Of a stretch of DNA of 64,000 nucleotides, positions 1-12,392 are shown one piece after another. The stretch's first letter is position 1, and each line of letters opens with the position of its first letter. The notes below the pieces were generated by a model. The model ran no database searches. It was not told the origin of the DNA and was given only the letters and a program-made list of their open reading frames with translations. This stretch comes from Hippasteria phrygiana. Its lineage: Eukaryota > Echinodermata > Asteroidea > Valvatida > Goniasteridae. The position numbers and the translations under genes are program-made. The stretch lies in assembly GCA_037893225.1 (NCBI GenBank), contig JAZGUH010000363.1, positions 558,001-622,000 on the forward strand. The letters are read 5' to 3'.

Positions 1-217
1 GTAAACAACCTACATGTACAATATTACATGTACTTCATGACAATTTTTTTGTTATGAAAACGAAATGTTTCTGTTACCTTTATATTTCTACTTGCCTTCA
101 TTATTTCACAATAATTATTTTATCTACCTCAGTTCCAAAAAATATAGTACATGTACATGTACATGTACATGTATTATTAATTTGTTTGGCAGCAAATCAA
201 AATAGTCAGCCTGAAGG
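1..217. other. Non-coding with ACATGT microsatellite
   Basis: I see no gene here. An (ACATGT)n microsatellite lies near 147-173. The same motif recurs throughout the window (near 470-490, 6225, 6590, 8320, 61140), which suggests a genome-wide simple repeat and not a local feature. Confidence 0.6.
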
Positions 218-392
218 GCTGGTCACACTGGTCAGGATAACGATGACGAAAACGAAAACGATGCGAATAAACACTATTGGCGGGTAGAAGGCGCATGTAT
301 TACATGGGCGACAATTCAACCAACCAATCAATGGTGTATATTCTCAACGTTTTCGTTATCGTTGTCGTTATCGTGGCCAGTGTGACTGGCCT
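216..392. mobile_element. Short inverted-repeat (MITE-like) element
   Basis: Two inverted ends face each other: GGCTGGTCACACTGG near 218 and CCAGTGTGACTGGCC near 377-391. Each is followed inward by runs of CGAAAACG/CGTTTTCG and GATAACGA/TCGTTATC. The ~175-bp span can fold into one imperfect hairpin. I could not assign a target duplication or a superfamily. Confidence 0.5.
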
Positions 393-755
393 TTAAACTA
401 ATTAGGCGTAAGAAAATAACATGGCACTTTGTAAAACCATATACATGTATGTGTAGGCGGTGCAGATACAGGTACATGTACATGTACATTGTAGATGGTG
501 CATCTGATAGTTGCATTGTATAGAAACAGCTTATCCCCCTCCTCACTTCAAAATAATTAGGTTTCATCAGTGGGGATGAAATGGTCACCAAGATTTTTTT
601 TCTATTATTTCTTTTCAGTGTCCAGATGATGAGGGTGGGAGAGATGTTGTGTATTGAAGTAAAATGAAATATGCAAGTTTCCAACAATGCTTAGTCAGAT
701 GTTTGGAATTTGTTATAAGATTGTTTCTACTTGGGAGAGTTGGAAACCTGACAAG
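393..755. other. No recognised feature
   Basis: AT-rich non-coding DNA. The only open frames are short and have no protein-like composition. Confidence 0.5.
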
Positions 756-759
756 TTAA

Positions 760-935
760 AGTTAGTGTACATATTTGGTCATTGCTGCAATTTTCAGAAA
801 TGGGCGGATTTGGGGGTTTAGTATTTTATAGGAAATATCGTTCTACTGACCTGTTCAAAGTTTTGCATTGTTTGATGGCGAAAAAAAAACGAAAGAAAAA
901 CGGCGCTCGTTTTCAACCATCGGGCGGATGATAGT
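760..935. mobile_element. Truncated TTAA-flanked MITE (family A, copy 1)
   Basis: The segment begins after TTAA (756-759) with AGTTAGTGTACATATTTGGT. It matches, in reverse orientation, the right half of the complete copy at 48522-48961, including the GGCGGATTTGGGGGTTAGTA stretch and the GGCGAAAAAAAAACG stretch. The match fades after about 930, so this is a one-ended copy. Confidence 0.55.
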
Positions 936-1788
936 TTTACTTTCAACATTGGTGTATCAATCATTTTAGTTTATAAATAACCGAGTTAACCAGGGCTTAA
1001 AAAAGATGGGAAAAATCACACTTTTAAATGCTGTGTTTCAATGTCACAACTTCTTGACTAAAATTTTAGGTTATTTTGAACCAAAATTAGGACAATGCAT
1101 TGTCATGATACAAATTTTGTTGGTTTTATTTAGTTCACAATGATGTTAGTTACACAATAAAAACACAGAAAAGAATATGTGAACTAACCACACTTGACAA
1201 ATCCGCCAAGAAAGTATAGGAATGTACATTTTTACCATTGGCCCCCATATTTATGGAATGACCCTAATGTCAATTTATACAAAGGATGTAAATTTACAAG
1301 CACTTTGTAAAAATAATTCTAACATATTTGCTGTAAATATACAGCATCACATTGAAATGTTGTTTATTTACAGAGAATCTACTGTTCTACAAAAATCTCA
1401 TTAAGCAGCAACCAACTGACCAATCAAAATTGAATTTGTGTGTTTACAAAAGCCATGTTAAATTGTAGTGTTTTCTTCCTCCACGTGTACAGCAACAGTA
1501 AACTGCGTGTGTGTATTAAAGGCGATTTCACTGCACACTATCACTGCACACTGCAAAAATCGCATTGATACATTCACACGACCAATCTCGGTGATCGTCG
1601 CACGGATGTCGCATCGATGCGCAATTTTGGATGTCTCCTTGAACCCTGTCACGAACCGCACGGGACCCATGCGATTTGGTGACAGGGATACATACATGTA
1701 ATACTACACACGGCACAGAATCCGTGCGTTCGTGACATGCAATTTCATCACACGGGACCCGTGCTACACTGCATGTTTCTCAATAACA
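936..1788. other. No recognised feature
   Basis: Non-coding. Short open frames near 1222-1404 and 1458-1716 overlap on both strands and do not look like proteins. The 1500-1760 stretch is GC-richer, with several CACGGG-type words, but I assign no function. Confidence 0.45.
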
Positions 1789-1937
1789 TTAACCCTCCTA
1801 TACTTATAACTATCACAGCCTATCAAAAACTCTAAACACCAACTCTGACAGTTTGTGTGTGTTTCAATCTGTCATTTGATAGGTTTTGATCTGTACAACA
1901 ACTGGGTCGATTTTTGCCAGGTGCATAGGAGGGTTAA
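1789..1937. mobile_element. 141-bp piggyBac-type MITE (copy 1)
   Basis: The element 1793-1933 is flanked by TTAA on both sides (1789-1792 and 1934-1937). It has inverted ends CCCTCCTAT / ATAGGAGGG. A second copy of exactly the same length lies at 7243-7383 and is nearly identical inside. TTAA target duplication and CCC-beginning ends are characteristic of the piggyBac superfamily. There is no coding capacity. Confidence 0.85.
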
Positions 1938-3583
1938 TGCACCTATCAATTGCAAGACGGACCCTCGGACCCCCGGGGAATGTGCGTCAGTGTCCAATGT
2001 AAGGCCAGATTCTAGGGTCCCGTGACGCACCCTTGCGCCCTGTTCGTAACGAACCATTCATGTAAAACTGACGCTATAAACCACATTTTTTGACGCACCA
2101 TGTCTAGAAAACAACTCACCAAGACGGACCAATATGACGGACATAATCATGAAGCCAACGAACGAATCTTACTGCCGCGCCGAAGCGGCATAAACGCACG
2201 CACAGTGCACGTTAATACGCGGGTACCTGTCTACACCACGTGCCAACCTTTTGCGTGTGCGTATTTGTGATTTGTGCAGAGGATACTACTCTACATGGAT
2301 TACTTTGAGGACGATGTTGAATGGCAAGTTCGGTTCCTATTTCACTAACGAAACGTACGGCACAACGCGATCACGACGTACAGAACAGTACAAGGCACAA
2401 CACTGTCCGTTTATCGTACGGTGGTAAGCGTACGTGATGCACTTTGTGTGTGGCGGGCGGCGATGAACCTCGTGTTGCGGTAGAAAATGTCGGGAAAACA
2501 CGCTGCGGTGTACGAGCGGTACATCCTCGAAATAAATTCATGAACACGGAAAATGCATACACAGACAAAATAGATCAAGTTCTGTGAATTAACGTGCAGA
2601 AATCTTCTTTCTCTGTCGAATTTTTTAGCCTAATTATTCATCGAAACTTTTGACAATCGGAACACCGCGTGTTGTGACCAAAGTTCATGAAGTTACTGTA
2701 TGTAGCGCGCCGAAGGCGTGCTTCATAGCGCCGCCTGCAGGGCGCGTTTCCTCGTACACGAACATCGATGTGTATTGTGAGGCGCACACACGTGCAAGTA
2801 CTGAGAAAAGGAAAGTCAGTTGACTGCACGTAAACGTTGCCGTACATGTACATACTCCTGCTGCTTTGTGTGTACGTACGAATACACACATTTAATCTTG
2901 CGGTGGGGGTGTTGATGCTTAAAGTATCGGCATACTCCGAAACTGGACCAGATTCAGTTTGTGTGCATGTATAAATTCTGTACATGTTGTGCAGCGAGAT
3001 TTTATGAAGGGCTGGCATGACATCGAAAAAACAAATGATATGAAGGGATTGTAGAGGCTGTGTTTTTGCAAAAAGGGCACGGCGGCCAAGGTAAATATGG
3101 GGCAAGACAAAACTGGCCGTAAAGACGGAGATTTCTTGTGGGGCACCTCGGCCAGTAAGAAGTCGTTCATTTCAAGCCCTGGCTAGCGAGCGAGCTACGC
3201 ATTTAAAACGTTTTAGCCCGTTTTGGCGGTAAGCAATTTGGTGTCGCTGACTTATTTCATTCCGTGTGGTTTTCTGAAAAAAACTCAAGTATAAATGTAG
3301 ACATCATAACAGATCTGCAGCAGTTTTTATTCAAACAAAATATCAGTATTTTGGATTTTAACATAGGTCGATTAAAATGTGTCAAAATTGCTACGTATGT
3401 AGTGCAACAAGCTTGAAACTGCATGACGCACCATGACGCACCCGCGACGCAACCCGCTTCGTATTTACGACGAACCAAAGCCGTACTTGACGCACCCCAT
3501 TCGTCACGATTTGACTGACATTAGCGGGACATGACGCACGTCCCCCGGGGGTCCGAGGGTCCGTCTTGCAATTGATAGGTGCA
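1938..3583. mobile_element. 1.65-kb inverted-repeat element with TAA duplication
   Basis: About 45 bp at 1938-1982 is repeated inverted at 3540-3583, starting TGCACCTATCAATTGCAAG. The flanks show a 3-bp direct repeat TAA (1935-1937 and 3584-3586). Inside both ends the motif TGACGCACC or its complement recurs several times, as expected of subterminal transposase-binding repeats. A TWA 3-bp duplication is typical of PIF/Harbinger, but no transposase is encoded, so the superfamily is an inference. Open frames inside (for example minus strand 2638-3105) are not protein-like. Confidence 0.65.
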
Positions 3584-3586
3584 TAA

Positions 3587-4379
3587 CCTACCCAGCCTGC
3601 CTGCCTTTCCTGAGAAGCATTTCTCTGATGATGTGTCCACTTCTGTCATGCATGGTCACAATCCTCTTGGGGATCCACTGCTACATGTACCTCCAACACC
3701 TCAAAGAAGTCCAGTGAAGGGCCCAGAATTATAGGTGGCCTCTCTAACACTCAAACTTTTCGTTGAAAAACAAGCACAAAATAAAATTATCTTGGATACA
3801 TTTTTAGCAGTAACGAAGCCTTGTTTTTTTCTAGGAAGCACAGTACAGTAAAACATCTCCAGCAGCAGTAAATACAGTACATGCAGTAGTACATGTTTTG
3901 AGGGTCAAATCACAACACAAATTCTTGTTTATCACACAGTGAAATTGGCAACCAGCATACCTTTGGTGTAAGTTGATAGCTGATGTTACATAACATAAAC
4001 AGTCTCTGCTGGAGCACATGTATGACATGAGATAAGTAAATAGGTGCCTGTGTGCATACAGGAGTGTGATAAACTCAAGGCCATCTACACATAGGGTCTA
4101 GTGAAGACTGGTGGTCCCACTTTAGCCCCTGGTGACTCTAATTTAGCCCCTTGTTTTTAATAACCATCATTTTGGAGATGGTTGGACAGGAATATTGAAA
4201 TTGTTTTGGGTATTGTATGATGTACATAGGTTTATGAGGGGTTGCCTAATGCAGCGATTTAACATTTCATTCAACATCAGAATAAAAAAAAAACATGTTA
4301 ACAGGAGTTAGCCCATTTTTTTCACAATAACTTTTGCAAACAATAACATTGAATTATCAAAATCATTTTAAAAACACAA
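3587..4379. other. No recognised feature
   Basis: AT-rich non-coding DNA without an open frame or inverted repeat that I can support. Confidence 0.45.
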
Positions 4380-4815
4380 TAGAACTTACACCATTTACTT
4401 TGGTGTAATTAAAAAAAATCAATGGATTTGCGGTTAGTATTTCATAGCATGATAATGGCAAATACTCTAGCACCGACCTGTTTAACGTGTGCATACATGT
4501 AGATGCTGGGAAAATAGAGACGGAAATTATGTTCTACTTGTCTGGTTCCCTGACCATACTTTGGCCAAACAGATCAATTTATAGAGTCAGGGAATCATCA
4601 GGTCGGGGCACTATAGACTATTTCCAATGCTTGTCAGCAGACAGTCATTGGGAAAACAATATAAATTTCCTTTCTTGAAAAATGACAGCACACCATGTGC
4701 CATGATTTCACAGGATGCCTGATGAGACTGCTATTTACTTACAGTCTAGTATAGTATTTCGTAATAATTCAGTAGTTTTGTTTTCTGATGTTTGCAAATG
4801 TTGTATACTACATTT
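4380..4815. repeat. Dispersed repeat family B, copy 1
   Basis: About 435 bp matches 54880-55325 in the same orientation. Shared blocks include ATGCTGGGAAAA near 4502, GACAGCACA near 4683 and GTATTTCGTAATAATTCAGT near 4755. It also shares the GGATTTG..GTTAGTATTT and GACCTGTTTAA words with family A. The boundaries are approximate. Confidence 0.6.
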
Positions 4816-4972
4816 AAATCTTGAACTATAAGAGGCTGTGCATGCCATGTTTGTTAGGACAGTAGAAGAGTTGGTACTCAGAGATTTGTTGTGTGTTCTT
4901 GTTTTCCTTTTCCTTTTTCTTTTCTTTTAAAGTTCATTTGACCCTTCTTATCATGGGGTGTTTCCTACATGT

Positions 4973-6164
4973 ATATGGGTTATTCCATGAAATTGAGACA
5001 CACACACATTTTGGCATTCTTTGATCATGTAATTGTTTTTCTTGTTTAAACCAAACTAGCTTTAATGATGATTATGGTACGAACTTGAAGAGTAAAAGGA
5101 AGGCTTTTGAATGATACAAAACACGAGGGCATTATATGTGATATATTTATGTTTTGTCACCAAGTGTGATGGTGTCCCGGGCTAAATTATGGGGTAATTT
5201 TGTGACATAAAAACTTACAAAGTACAAATAGGGTTCAGAGGTAAAACAAATTAACAATTTGTTTTCTTTTACATGAGAAGTTAGGAAAAACTGCATGTAA
5301 CTTAACAACAACAAATCATATTTTCAGTATAGGTCTCTTACATCTTTTCTGTTATATGGCTAACAAATCTGTGGTTAAGGAGGTAACGGATGGTGTCCCA
5401 CTCTGTTAAATTTTGTTACATCCTGCCTGCATGTCCAGCTTTCTTACTTTTCATCAAATGAAGTCTGAATTAAATTTCTTTTCTTTTGTGTGATTACCGT
5501 TTTAATAAAATTAACTTGTACAGTCAATATATTGGACTGCCTTTTCAAAATTGGGGCAAAATGGACTAGGATGTAACGGTGGTGTCCCACGTTACATCCT
5601 AACAATTTTGGGAACTTTCTTCCATAATTTATCTGTAAGCAGTATGTGAAATGTCCATGCAACATGATAACAAAGACTTGGAGAACCTCTTTTTAAAAAC
5701 ATAAAAAAGAACCCCTAAATTGGTGTCATGTGTTAGTTTTACACCCTTGATGGAGTGGTGTCCCATGTTACATCCTTGCAGGCTTGCCAAATCAATTATT
5801 ACATCAAATGTTTTAGCCAACTGTATTTGATGGGTATGTAAAAGGATAACATTTTCTAACTACCACATACAGATTTTGATGCTTTAACATGATTATTTAT
5901 GAATTATGAGCAACATAAACTAAGATGTAACCGGGACACCGTATCCCTTGTTACATCGTTGATTTATCCATAGTAAGTCTATGGGAGTTGATGTGAAACT
6001 CAAGAGAGAGGACCCTAAACTAAATATTATGTCACAATGAATCTAAGCTATGATGAAATAATTGTATAGAATCACATGTGGTGTAACAAATTTATTTTAC
6101 ACCAATTTAAAATGTTTACCAATATGTCACACATTGTGTCTCAACTTCATGGAATGACCCATAT
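4973..6164. mobile_element. 1.18-kb inverted-repeat element with internal ~180-bp repeats
   Basis: The inverted ends are GGGTTATTCCATGAAATTGA at 4977 and its near-complement ending at 6160, flanked by ATAT (4973-4976, 6161-6164). Inside, a GTGTCCCA...GTTACATCCT motif recurs at about 5394, 5581, 5757 and 5936, roughly every 180 bp. Several copies are preceded by the complementary GGATGTAAC, so each repeat can form a small hairpin. There is no coding content. Confidence 0.6.
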
Positions 6165-7238
6165 GTACATGTACATTGTACCTCCATGATTCAAGTGAAA
6201 TTTTTCCAAAAAGGGTTCTAAAGTACATGTACATGTACAATATCTACAATGCTACCATGGAGGTAGGATGATGCTACCCACAGCATGCATGCATGTAGGT
6301 ACTAGGGTAATATACTATTTAAACCACCTCCATGTACAAATGTACTACATGTAAGCATAGAGCAAGGAAAGCCGCTCAAACCAAACTAAAAAAACATGTA
6401 CATTGTAATGTACATTGTACATGTGCACACATGCAAAACCACCATGATTCCTGTCACACAACAGAAAATGTCCTTGGGGCTTATGCTCATGGGGGCCTGC
6501 TCATAAAACCTTATCAGGCTTAAGTAATCAGGACTGATGACCCCCACTTGCTTGCATCAACTACATGTAAACTACATTGTACATGTACATTTTGTAGGTC
6601 TTACCATGGAGCTTACCATCCTCCATGGTCTTACCATCCTCTATGGTCTTACCACAAAGAATGTATAGCACTAGGGTTACAACTAATTTTGAAAGTGGTA
6701 TCGACTGTGAAATTTGTGATTTATTTGGGAATATTAGGAAATTCTTAAACCTTGTGAAAAATTTCGGAAGTACAAAAGTAAAATAAAATAAATGTCAAAA
6801 GATGGTTGATGTACTTGGACAAACATTTTTAGGATAGCCGATGAGTGTTTAAGAAGAAAGGGAATGAATATCCTTTAGTATTTGAAAATGACCACTCAGA
6901 AAACTACATATCTTAAAAACCCTGTTCACTGGTGACAGGATTTTCAGTCGACAAAGATATTACAAAATCACTGATAGGAGGGATGGACTTTTTACACTAT
7001 ACTTATGTATCACAAGTACATGTACATTTGTAGTTACAATGTAGGAGCGGAAATTACTAGAATGTCGGACACCATCTTTTCAAAATACATGTAAATTATA
7101 ATTAAATCCCGACAAAAAATCCTGAAATCAGGAAAAATCCTGACAAATCTCACCCCTGGTATACTTTTAGGATTGGCATATTTTTTTTTACCAACGATCG
7201 AGTACGACTGCACGTAGTACGTTTAAAAAATTTACTTA
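6165..7238. other. No recognised gene; simple repeats
   Basis: Non-coding, with many ACATGT words (6170-6600) and a short tandem CCATCCTCCATGGTCTTA-type repeat near 6605-6655. No open frame looks like a protein. Confidence 0.45.
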
Positions 7239-7387
7239 TTAACCCTCCTATACTTATAACTATCACAGCCTATCAAAATCTCTAAACACCAACTCTGACA
7301 GTTTGTGTGTGTTTCAATCTGAAATTTGATAGGTTTTGATCTGTACAGCAGCTTGGTCGATTTTGGCCCTGAGAACAGGAGGGTTAA
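7239..7387. mobile_element. 141-bp piggyBac-type MITE (copy 2)
   Basis: The element 7243-7383 is flanked by TTAA (7239-7242, 7384-7387) and has CCCTCCTAT at the left and AGGAGGG at the right. It has the same length and near-identical sequence to 1793-1933, so the two copies are young. Confidence 0.85.
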
Positions 7388-7830
7388 ATTGGCACAAATG
7401 ATCATTGACGGACAGGAGAAGTTATCTTTTTGAACATTTTGATCTAAAGCAGGGCACAACACTCAACATACTCAATAACGAAAATTGGCTTCAACACCAA
7501 CACCATGCGTACTCACGTTGGTCTTGGTCTCGGAAGTTGAGGTCTCAGTCTTGGTCTCGGAAGTTGAGGCCTCAGTCTCAGTCTCGGAGACCTAATGTTA
7601 GGTAAGGACATAATAAATGTGTGAGGGTGCTGTTTGTTTGGTGACTCATTTTCTGAATAGGAAATTGTGATTTATTTTTTTGAACATTCTTACAGCTTTA
7701 TTTAAATTCAAATATGCCTATCAGAATTTTTGAAATCATGATTGCCATCTGCCTTTTATTCATTGAAATAAGGCATGAGTTTTAAGCAGTTCTGTCATAA
7801 TCTTTTAGTCTCTCTACGTTAGGCTATGTC
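7388..7830. other. Non-coding with a short tandem repeat
   Basis: Two to three copies of a ~30-bp TCTCGGAAGTTGAGG...CTCAGTCT unit lie at about 7525-7592. Nothing else is recognised. Confidence 0.45.
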
Positions 7831-8127
7831 TAGCCCTATGGGCTCCGTGCGCCAACAAAAGAGGGCGCTGTCCACATAGCAACCGCACTTCCGTGGGGAG
7901 TACGTCGCTGGTATTACGCACTGCGCTCCTCGTTCATTTGATACTCGTATACCAGTGGGATTGCTTTGTCTGTTTGCCGACTCTCGATAATTGAGTTTTC
8001 AATAAGAATATCACAGCGGGAACCAGACACTAAAATTGAAGTCAGGTAAGATGGCGTCGATATTGACCCCCCAACTCGCCTTTTCTTTCCGCTGAGGGGG
8101 TAGTTGTGCACGGAGCTCATAGGGTTG
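7831..8127. mobile_element. Short inverted-repeat element, ~290 bp
   Basis: CCCTATGGGCTCCGTGCGCC near 7833 is mirrored by GCACGGAGCTCATAGGG near 8108-8125. No clear target duplication is seen. The right end overlaps the left end of the next element (8122), so one element may have inserted at the edge of the other. Confidence 0.4.
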
Positions 8128-9360
8128 TAAATGGTTCCTTTTTTAACTTCTAACTTTTTACTGTCACCATTACCATGATTACAGCCCTACTCCAACGGCA
8201 CGCCACCCCTACAACCGGTCGACTTTGTACACATGTATGTATCTCCCCAAATTCTTATCGCTGAACACTTTTATACATCATTGTATTCCTGAGATGTTAG
8301 CAATTTCTACAATATATACATGTACATGTAACAAGGCTTAACTAAATGCTGAATTCGTCCGGCTGTCTTAAAAAAATGACAAATGCTCCAAAACCTTCCA
8401 AAACGTCTTTACATGGAGGCCGCCATCTTGTTTGTATTCATCGCTATGATCTAAAGAAGTCAGGGCACCCGGCGGTTGTAGAAAATGGTCTGTCATGAAT
8501 TATGCATGACATGTCTCGCGGATGTTTATTTGCATACGCACAACCAACATGTACAAACTTGTATTGCAGCCGGTCCCCGTATATATTTTGTGCGCATGCA
8601 CGAAACAACCGCACGACGTTACATGTATACAAAAAGACGTCTTGGAAGGTTTTGGAACATTTGTTGGTAATCCTCATCTTTAGGACACCTCTATTTTGTT
8701 TACGAGTTCTGTTCAAAACTTACTTTTGCAGATGACTTTACAGTACTAAAGGGACTTTTGTAGGCTAAAGCAGTATTTTTTTCTTCAGATATCATTAACT
8801 CATGCTTGTTGTAATTTTTTGAAACGCATTTTCAAAGAAAATGTGACTTTCTTACCTTTTTATGCAGTCAGAGACGTTGCCGTTTTACCCCATAATTTCC
8901 CTCATAAATCAAAACCCTGCCCTCTTTCAACAAAATTGAACTTGCTCTGTTGCTCATATTCAACATGATATCTTAGCTAACTATTTACTATAATTTAGAT
9001 GATTTCAAGCACACGGAGTGACTTTTCCTGCCTGTATCATCGCAAAATATTGAGGTACCTTCCGAAACATAAACTTATGGAACGGGGTTTTAAAGATAAG
9101 GATTATCCATTTGTCATTTTTGAAAACCTCACACAAATTCAGCATTTAGTAAGCCTTGTTGTAGAAATTGCTAACATCTCAGGAATACAATGATGTATAT
9201 AAAAGTGTTCAGCGATAAGAATTTGGGGAGATATTTGAAATCAAAGTCGACCGGTTGTAAATCCCGGCGTGTAGGGGTGCCGCTGGAGTAGGGCTGTAAT
9301 CATGGTATTATGGCGACAGTAAAAAAGTTAGAAGTTAAAAATGAACCATTTCCAGCCATA
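8120..9360. mobile_element. Diverged GGGYTGTAAATGG inverted-repeat element
   Basis: About 230 bp at 8122-8350 is repeated inverted at about 9130-9358, including AACTTCTAACTTTTTACTGT / its complement and CTCCCCAAATTCTTATCG / its complement. TA flanks both ends (8120-8121, 9359-9360). A further inverted pair (CCAAAACCTTCCAAAACGTC near 8388 and GACGTCTTGGAAGGTTTTGG near 8636) lies inside. The ends match the cleaner 549-bp copy at 59081-59629, so the two belong to one family. Confidence 0.65.
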
Positions 9361-9422
9361 TTTGTAGGGCTAGGCAATGTCTCGGTCTCTGAACATGAAC
9401 TTTAAAATCGACTACAACTATG

Positions 9423-10171
9423 GAGCGTCAAAAGTGGACAACCGTATTTTCCCATTTTTTGCTAGTAGAATTTTAGGTTTTTAGAGTTTTAAAAAACCTC
9501 AATTTTCTGCTGGCAGAAATTTGGATTTTACTTTGACGACTATCTCGGCGCCTCAAAAGTGGACAACTAAAAATCTCAAATTCTTTCTCACAAAAATCAT
9601 GATGCTCCAAAAGTGGACAACCCCGTTTTCCCATTTCCTGCTAGCAGAGATTTAGATTTTAGAAGTAGCAACACCCGTTTTAAAAAATGTCAATTTTCTG
9701 CTACATGTAGCAAAAATGTTGGTTTTACTTTGCGACTTTTTTGACGCCTCAAAAGTGGACAACTAAAAATCCGTAATTTCTGTCAGTAAAAAGCCGCTGA
9801 CCAGCCTTCGCAGATAGGAATCGTCCACACTTTGCACAGGGGTTATTAGGTTAACTGAGAACGTGATGACGTGAACAGAAAATTGACATTTTTTAAAACA
9901 GGTGTTGCTACTTCTAAAATCTAAATCTCTGCTAGCAGGAAATGGGAAAACGGGGTTGTCCACTTTTGGAGCATCATGATTTTTGTCAGTAAGAATTTGA
10001 GATTTTTAGTTGTCCACTTTTGAGGCGCCGAGATAGTCGTCAAAGTAAAATCAAAATTTCTGCTAGCAAAAAATTTTAAAAATGTTTTTTAAAACCAGTG
10101 TTGCCATTTCTAAAACCCTAAAATTCTACTAGCAGAAAATGGGAAAATATGGTTGTCCACTTTTGACGCTC
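9423..10171. mobile_element. 749-bp long-hairpin element
   Basis: The ends are GAGCGTCAAAAGTGGACAAC at 9423 and its complement ending at 10171. The word AAAAGTGGACAAC recurs inside both arms (near 9558, 9609, 9749 and inverted near 9956 and 10009), so nearly the whole element folds back on itself around 9760-9800. No target duplication is certain. It ends four bases before the duplication of the next element. Confidence 0.65.
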
Positions 10172-10184
10172 AGTACTAGTACAA

Positions 10185-11440
10185 GGGTGTGGGTGAAAGT
10201 CGGACCCAGTCGGACCTAGTCGGACCTAGTCGGACCTAGTCGGATCCACCATTTAAAATGATTGATTGATTGTAAAAAGGAAATCAATCACAAAAATAAC
10301 ATTAGAATACACGTAAATTGCTTTTAGGTGTACAAAAAACCGAAGGAAAGGTTATATTTAACCAGAAAATTCCAGTTTTCGAAGGCCGTAATACCCCGAC
10401 ACGCAACGCTAGCTTGCTGCACAAATACAGCAGTACAGTATAGAGGGCGCTAATAAAGTCAGTTATCTATTGTTTGCACACCGGTGATCTCCCCGCGCCG
10501 AAACAACACCGAGGACGGAACGGTCAGTCTGCGTACGTACATGTACGTGTGTGCTCACTGTACGTAATAGACGGCCAAGAACAATTGATTCGACCGTATC
10601 TCATTAAAACGGGCATCCGGATCCTACCTTTAAAATCGTTCTCTTTTGTTTTCCTGACTTGTTCTTTTTACAAACGTTATTAAATATATCATACCATACC
10701 GTATATTTTAATAATGAAGTTACATATGCCCCCAAACAGTTCTTAAATATAAACTTTGCGTTGGCAATTTCTGCACGCACGTACGTAATACATGGCCACA
10801 GGCCACGTACACATTATTTTTCGACCGTATTTTATCAAAGCGGGCAGCCGGATCCTTTTTCTAAAATCGTTATCTGTCATTTTTCGGACTTGTTCTTTGG
10901 ACATAATGTATAAAAGATACCCAACCACACTTTTACATTGTACAAATGAAGAAATATACCTCTGAACAGTTCTTAATTGACAATTTCATGTTGCCATTGT
11001 CAAGCGCATGCACGTATAATGCACAGAGACGGACACATTATTTTTTCGACCGTATCTCATCAAAGCGGGCATCCGGATCCTACCTTTTAAATCGTTATCT
11101 GTCTTTTTTTATGGAATTTTTTCTTTTGGCAGAATTTATTAAATAGATCCTATTATAGCGTTATTTGTAAAAATGAAGTTACATACCCCCGAACAGTTTT
11201 TAAATGACAACTTCATTTTGGCCTTTTCAAGCGTACGCACGTAATGCATGGAAACGTTACACATTTTTTTCGACCATATCTCATGAAAGAGGGAAGCCGG
11301 ATCCTCCTTTTAAAAACGTTATCTGTCATTTTTTGGAATTGTTCTTTTGACAGAATGTGTAAAATATATCCTACAATACCTGTACATTGGACAAATAAAG
11401 GTACATACCACCGGTCCCTAACAATTCCAACTTGACAACA
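10185..11440. repeat. FB-1 left arm (four ~228-bp units)
   Basis: The outer 10-bp GTCGGACCTA repeats (about five copies) occupy 10199-10245. Four tandem units follow, each marked by CCGGATCC (near 10619, 10849, 11071, 11296), spaced 222-230 bp. The arm ends at about 11440 with ACCGGTCCCTAACAATTCCA, the complement of 18105-18125. Confidence 0.8.
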
Positions 11441-12392
11441 TAAGTATCCTTATGTTCAAATGATAATTTGGAGACTCTGCTTTCGAGCCTTTTATGACTT
11501 TGTGCTTTGTCAAATGGGTTTTTTTTATTAGCATTTACATCGAAACGTCGGAATTACTCAACAAATCGAACAATTCTTTTTTAAAGTTAAACCGCAAAAT
11601 ACCGTTCGCTTTGGTGCCTTGTTGAATGGACCTATTTGACAAGTGACCAATTTCGGTCCTCCATATGTTTTCTGTGGTAATGTCCTGGTACATGGTGACC
11701 CATATCCCTACATAGTGCAAAAATGCAGTTTTTATTGACCGTCATGTAGCAGTAATAATATAATGTTTTAAGAGTTCTATTGTGTTATAATCTTTGTATA
11801 GAAATGTTTTATTAAAATGCGCGTGTGTTTTAATCGGTTTTCGCAGCTGTTCAGAAAGTCAAATGCATTAAGGATATTTCAGTATATAAAACACTAATTA
11901 CCTAGACCTGGATTAGTTTTTCAGAAACGATAAATCAGGCACCGGGAACTATACTTTAGGTAAGTTCAAGCATTACGCATTGTAGACAGTTTTATACGGG
12001 CACATTAAAATGCCCATAGGCATGCTCCGTCATGAGATCTTCAAGCAAGAAGTAACGTACTGTCATGTATGCATACATTCAACCAAACCCAAACGATGTA
12101 GATTGAAAAGAAATTGTGACATTACTTCGACATTAAATGACACCTATGTCATATTTTATGCACATACTTAGGTATAAAGATGTATACCGTCAGTGCCAAT
12201 TTCGAGTTTCAACCCTAAATAATGAAAGTTGTTTAAATGCTATTTGTCTATATAGCAATTCAATAGTGACTCAATATTAAATTGGACATGAAGCGAAAAA
12301 ATTACGCCAACGTGTAGTTGTCAAATTATCAATTCACAATTTTTTATTAGTGGCGGATCGTAAGTATTTCAGACAGGTTTATTGAGCACCTA
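11441..12392. other. FB-1 interior, no recognised feature
   Basis: AT-rich non-coding sequence between the left arm and the first protein-like open frame. Confidence 0.45.

Noticed and set aside
2638..3105. 155-aa minus-strand frame
   Set aside because: It lies inside a non-autonomous inverted-repeat element, overlaps other frames and has no protein-like pattern.
7914..8120. 68-aa minus-strand frame with a basic patch
   Set aside because: It looks fairly protein-like but begins inside the inverted end of a short element and has no support from splice sites or homology known to me.
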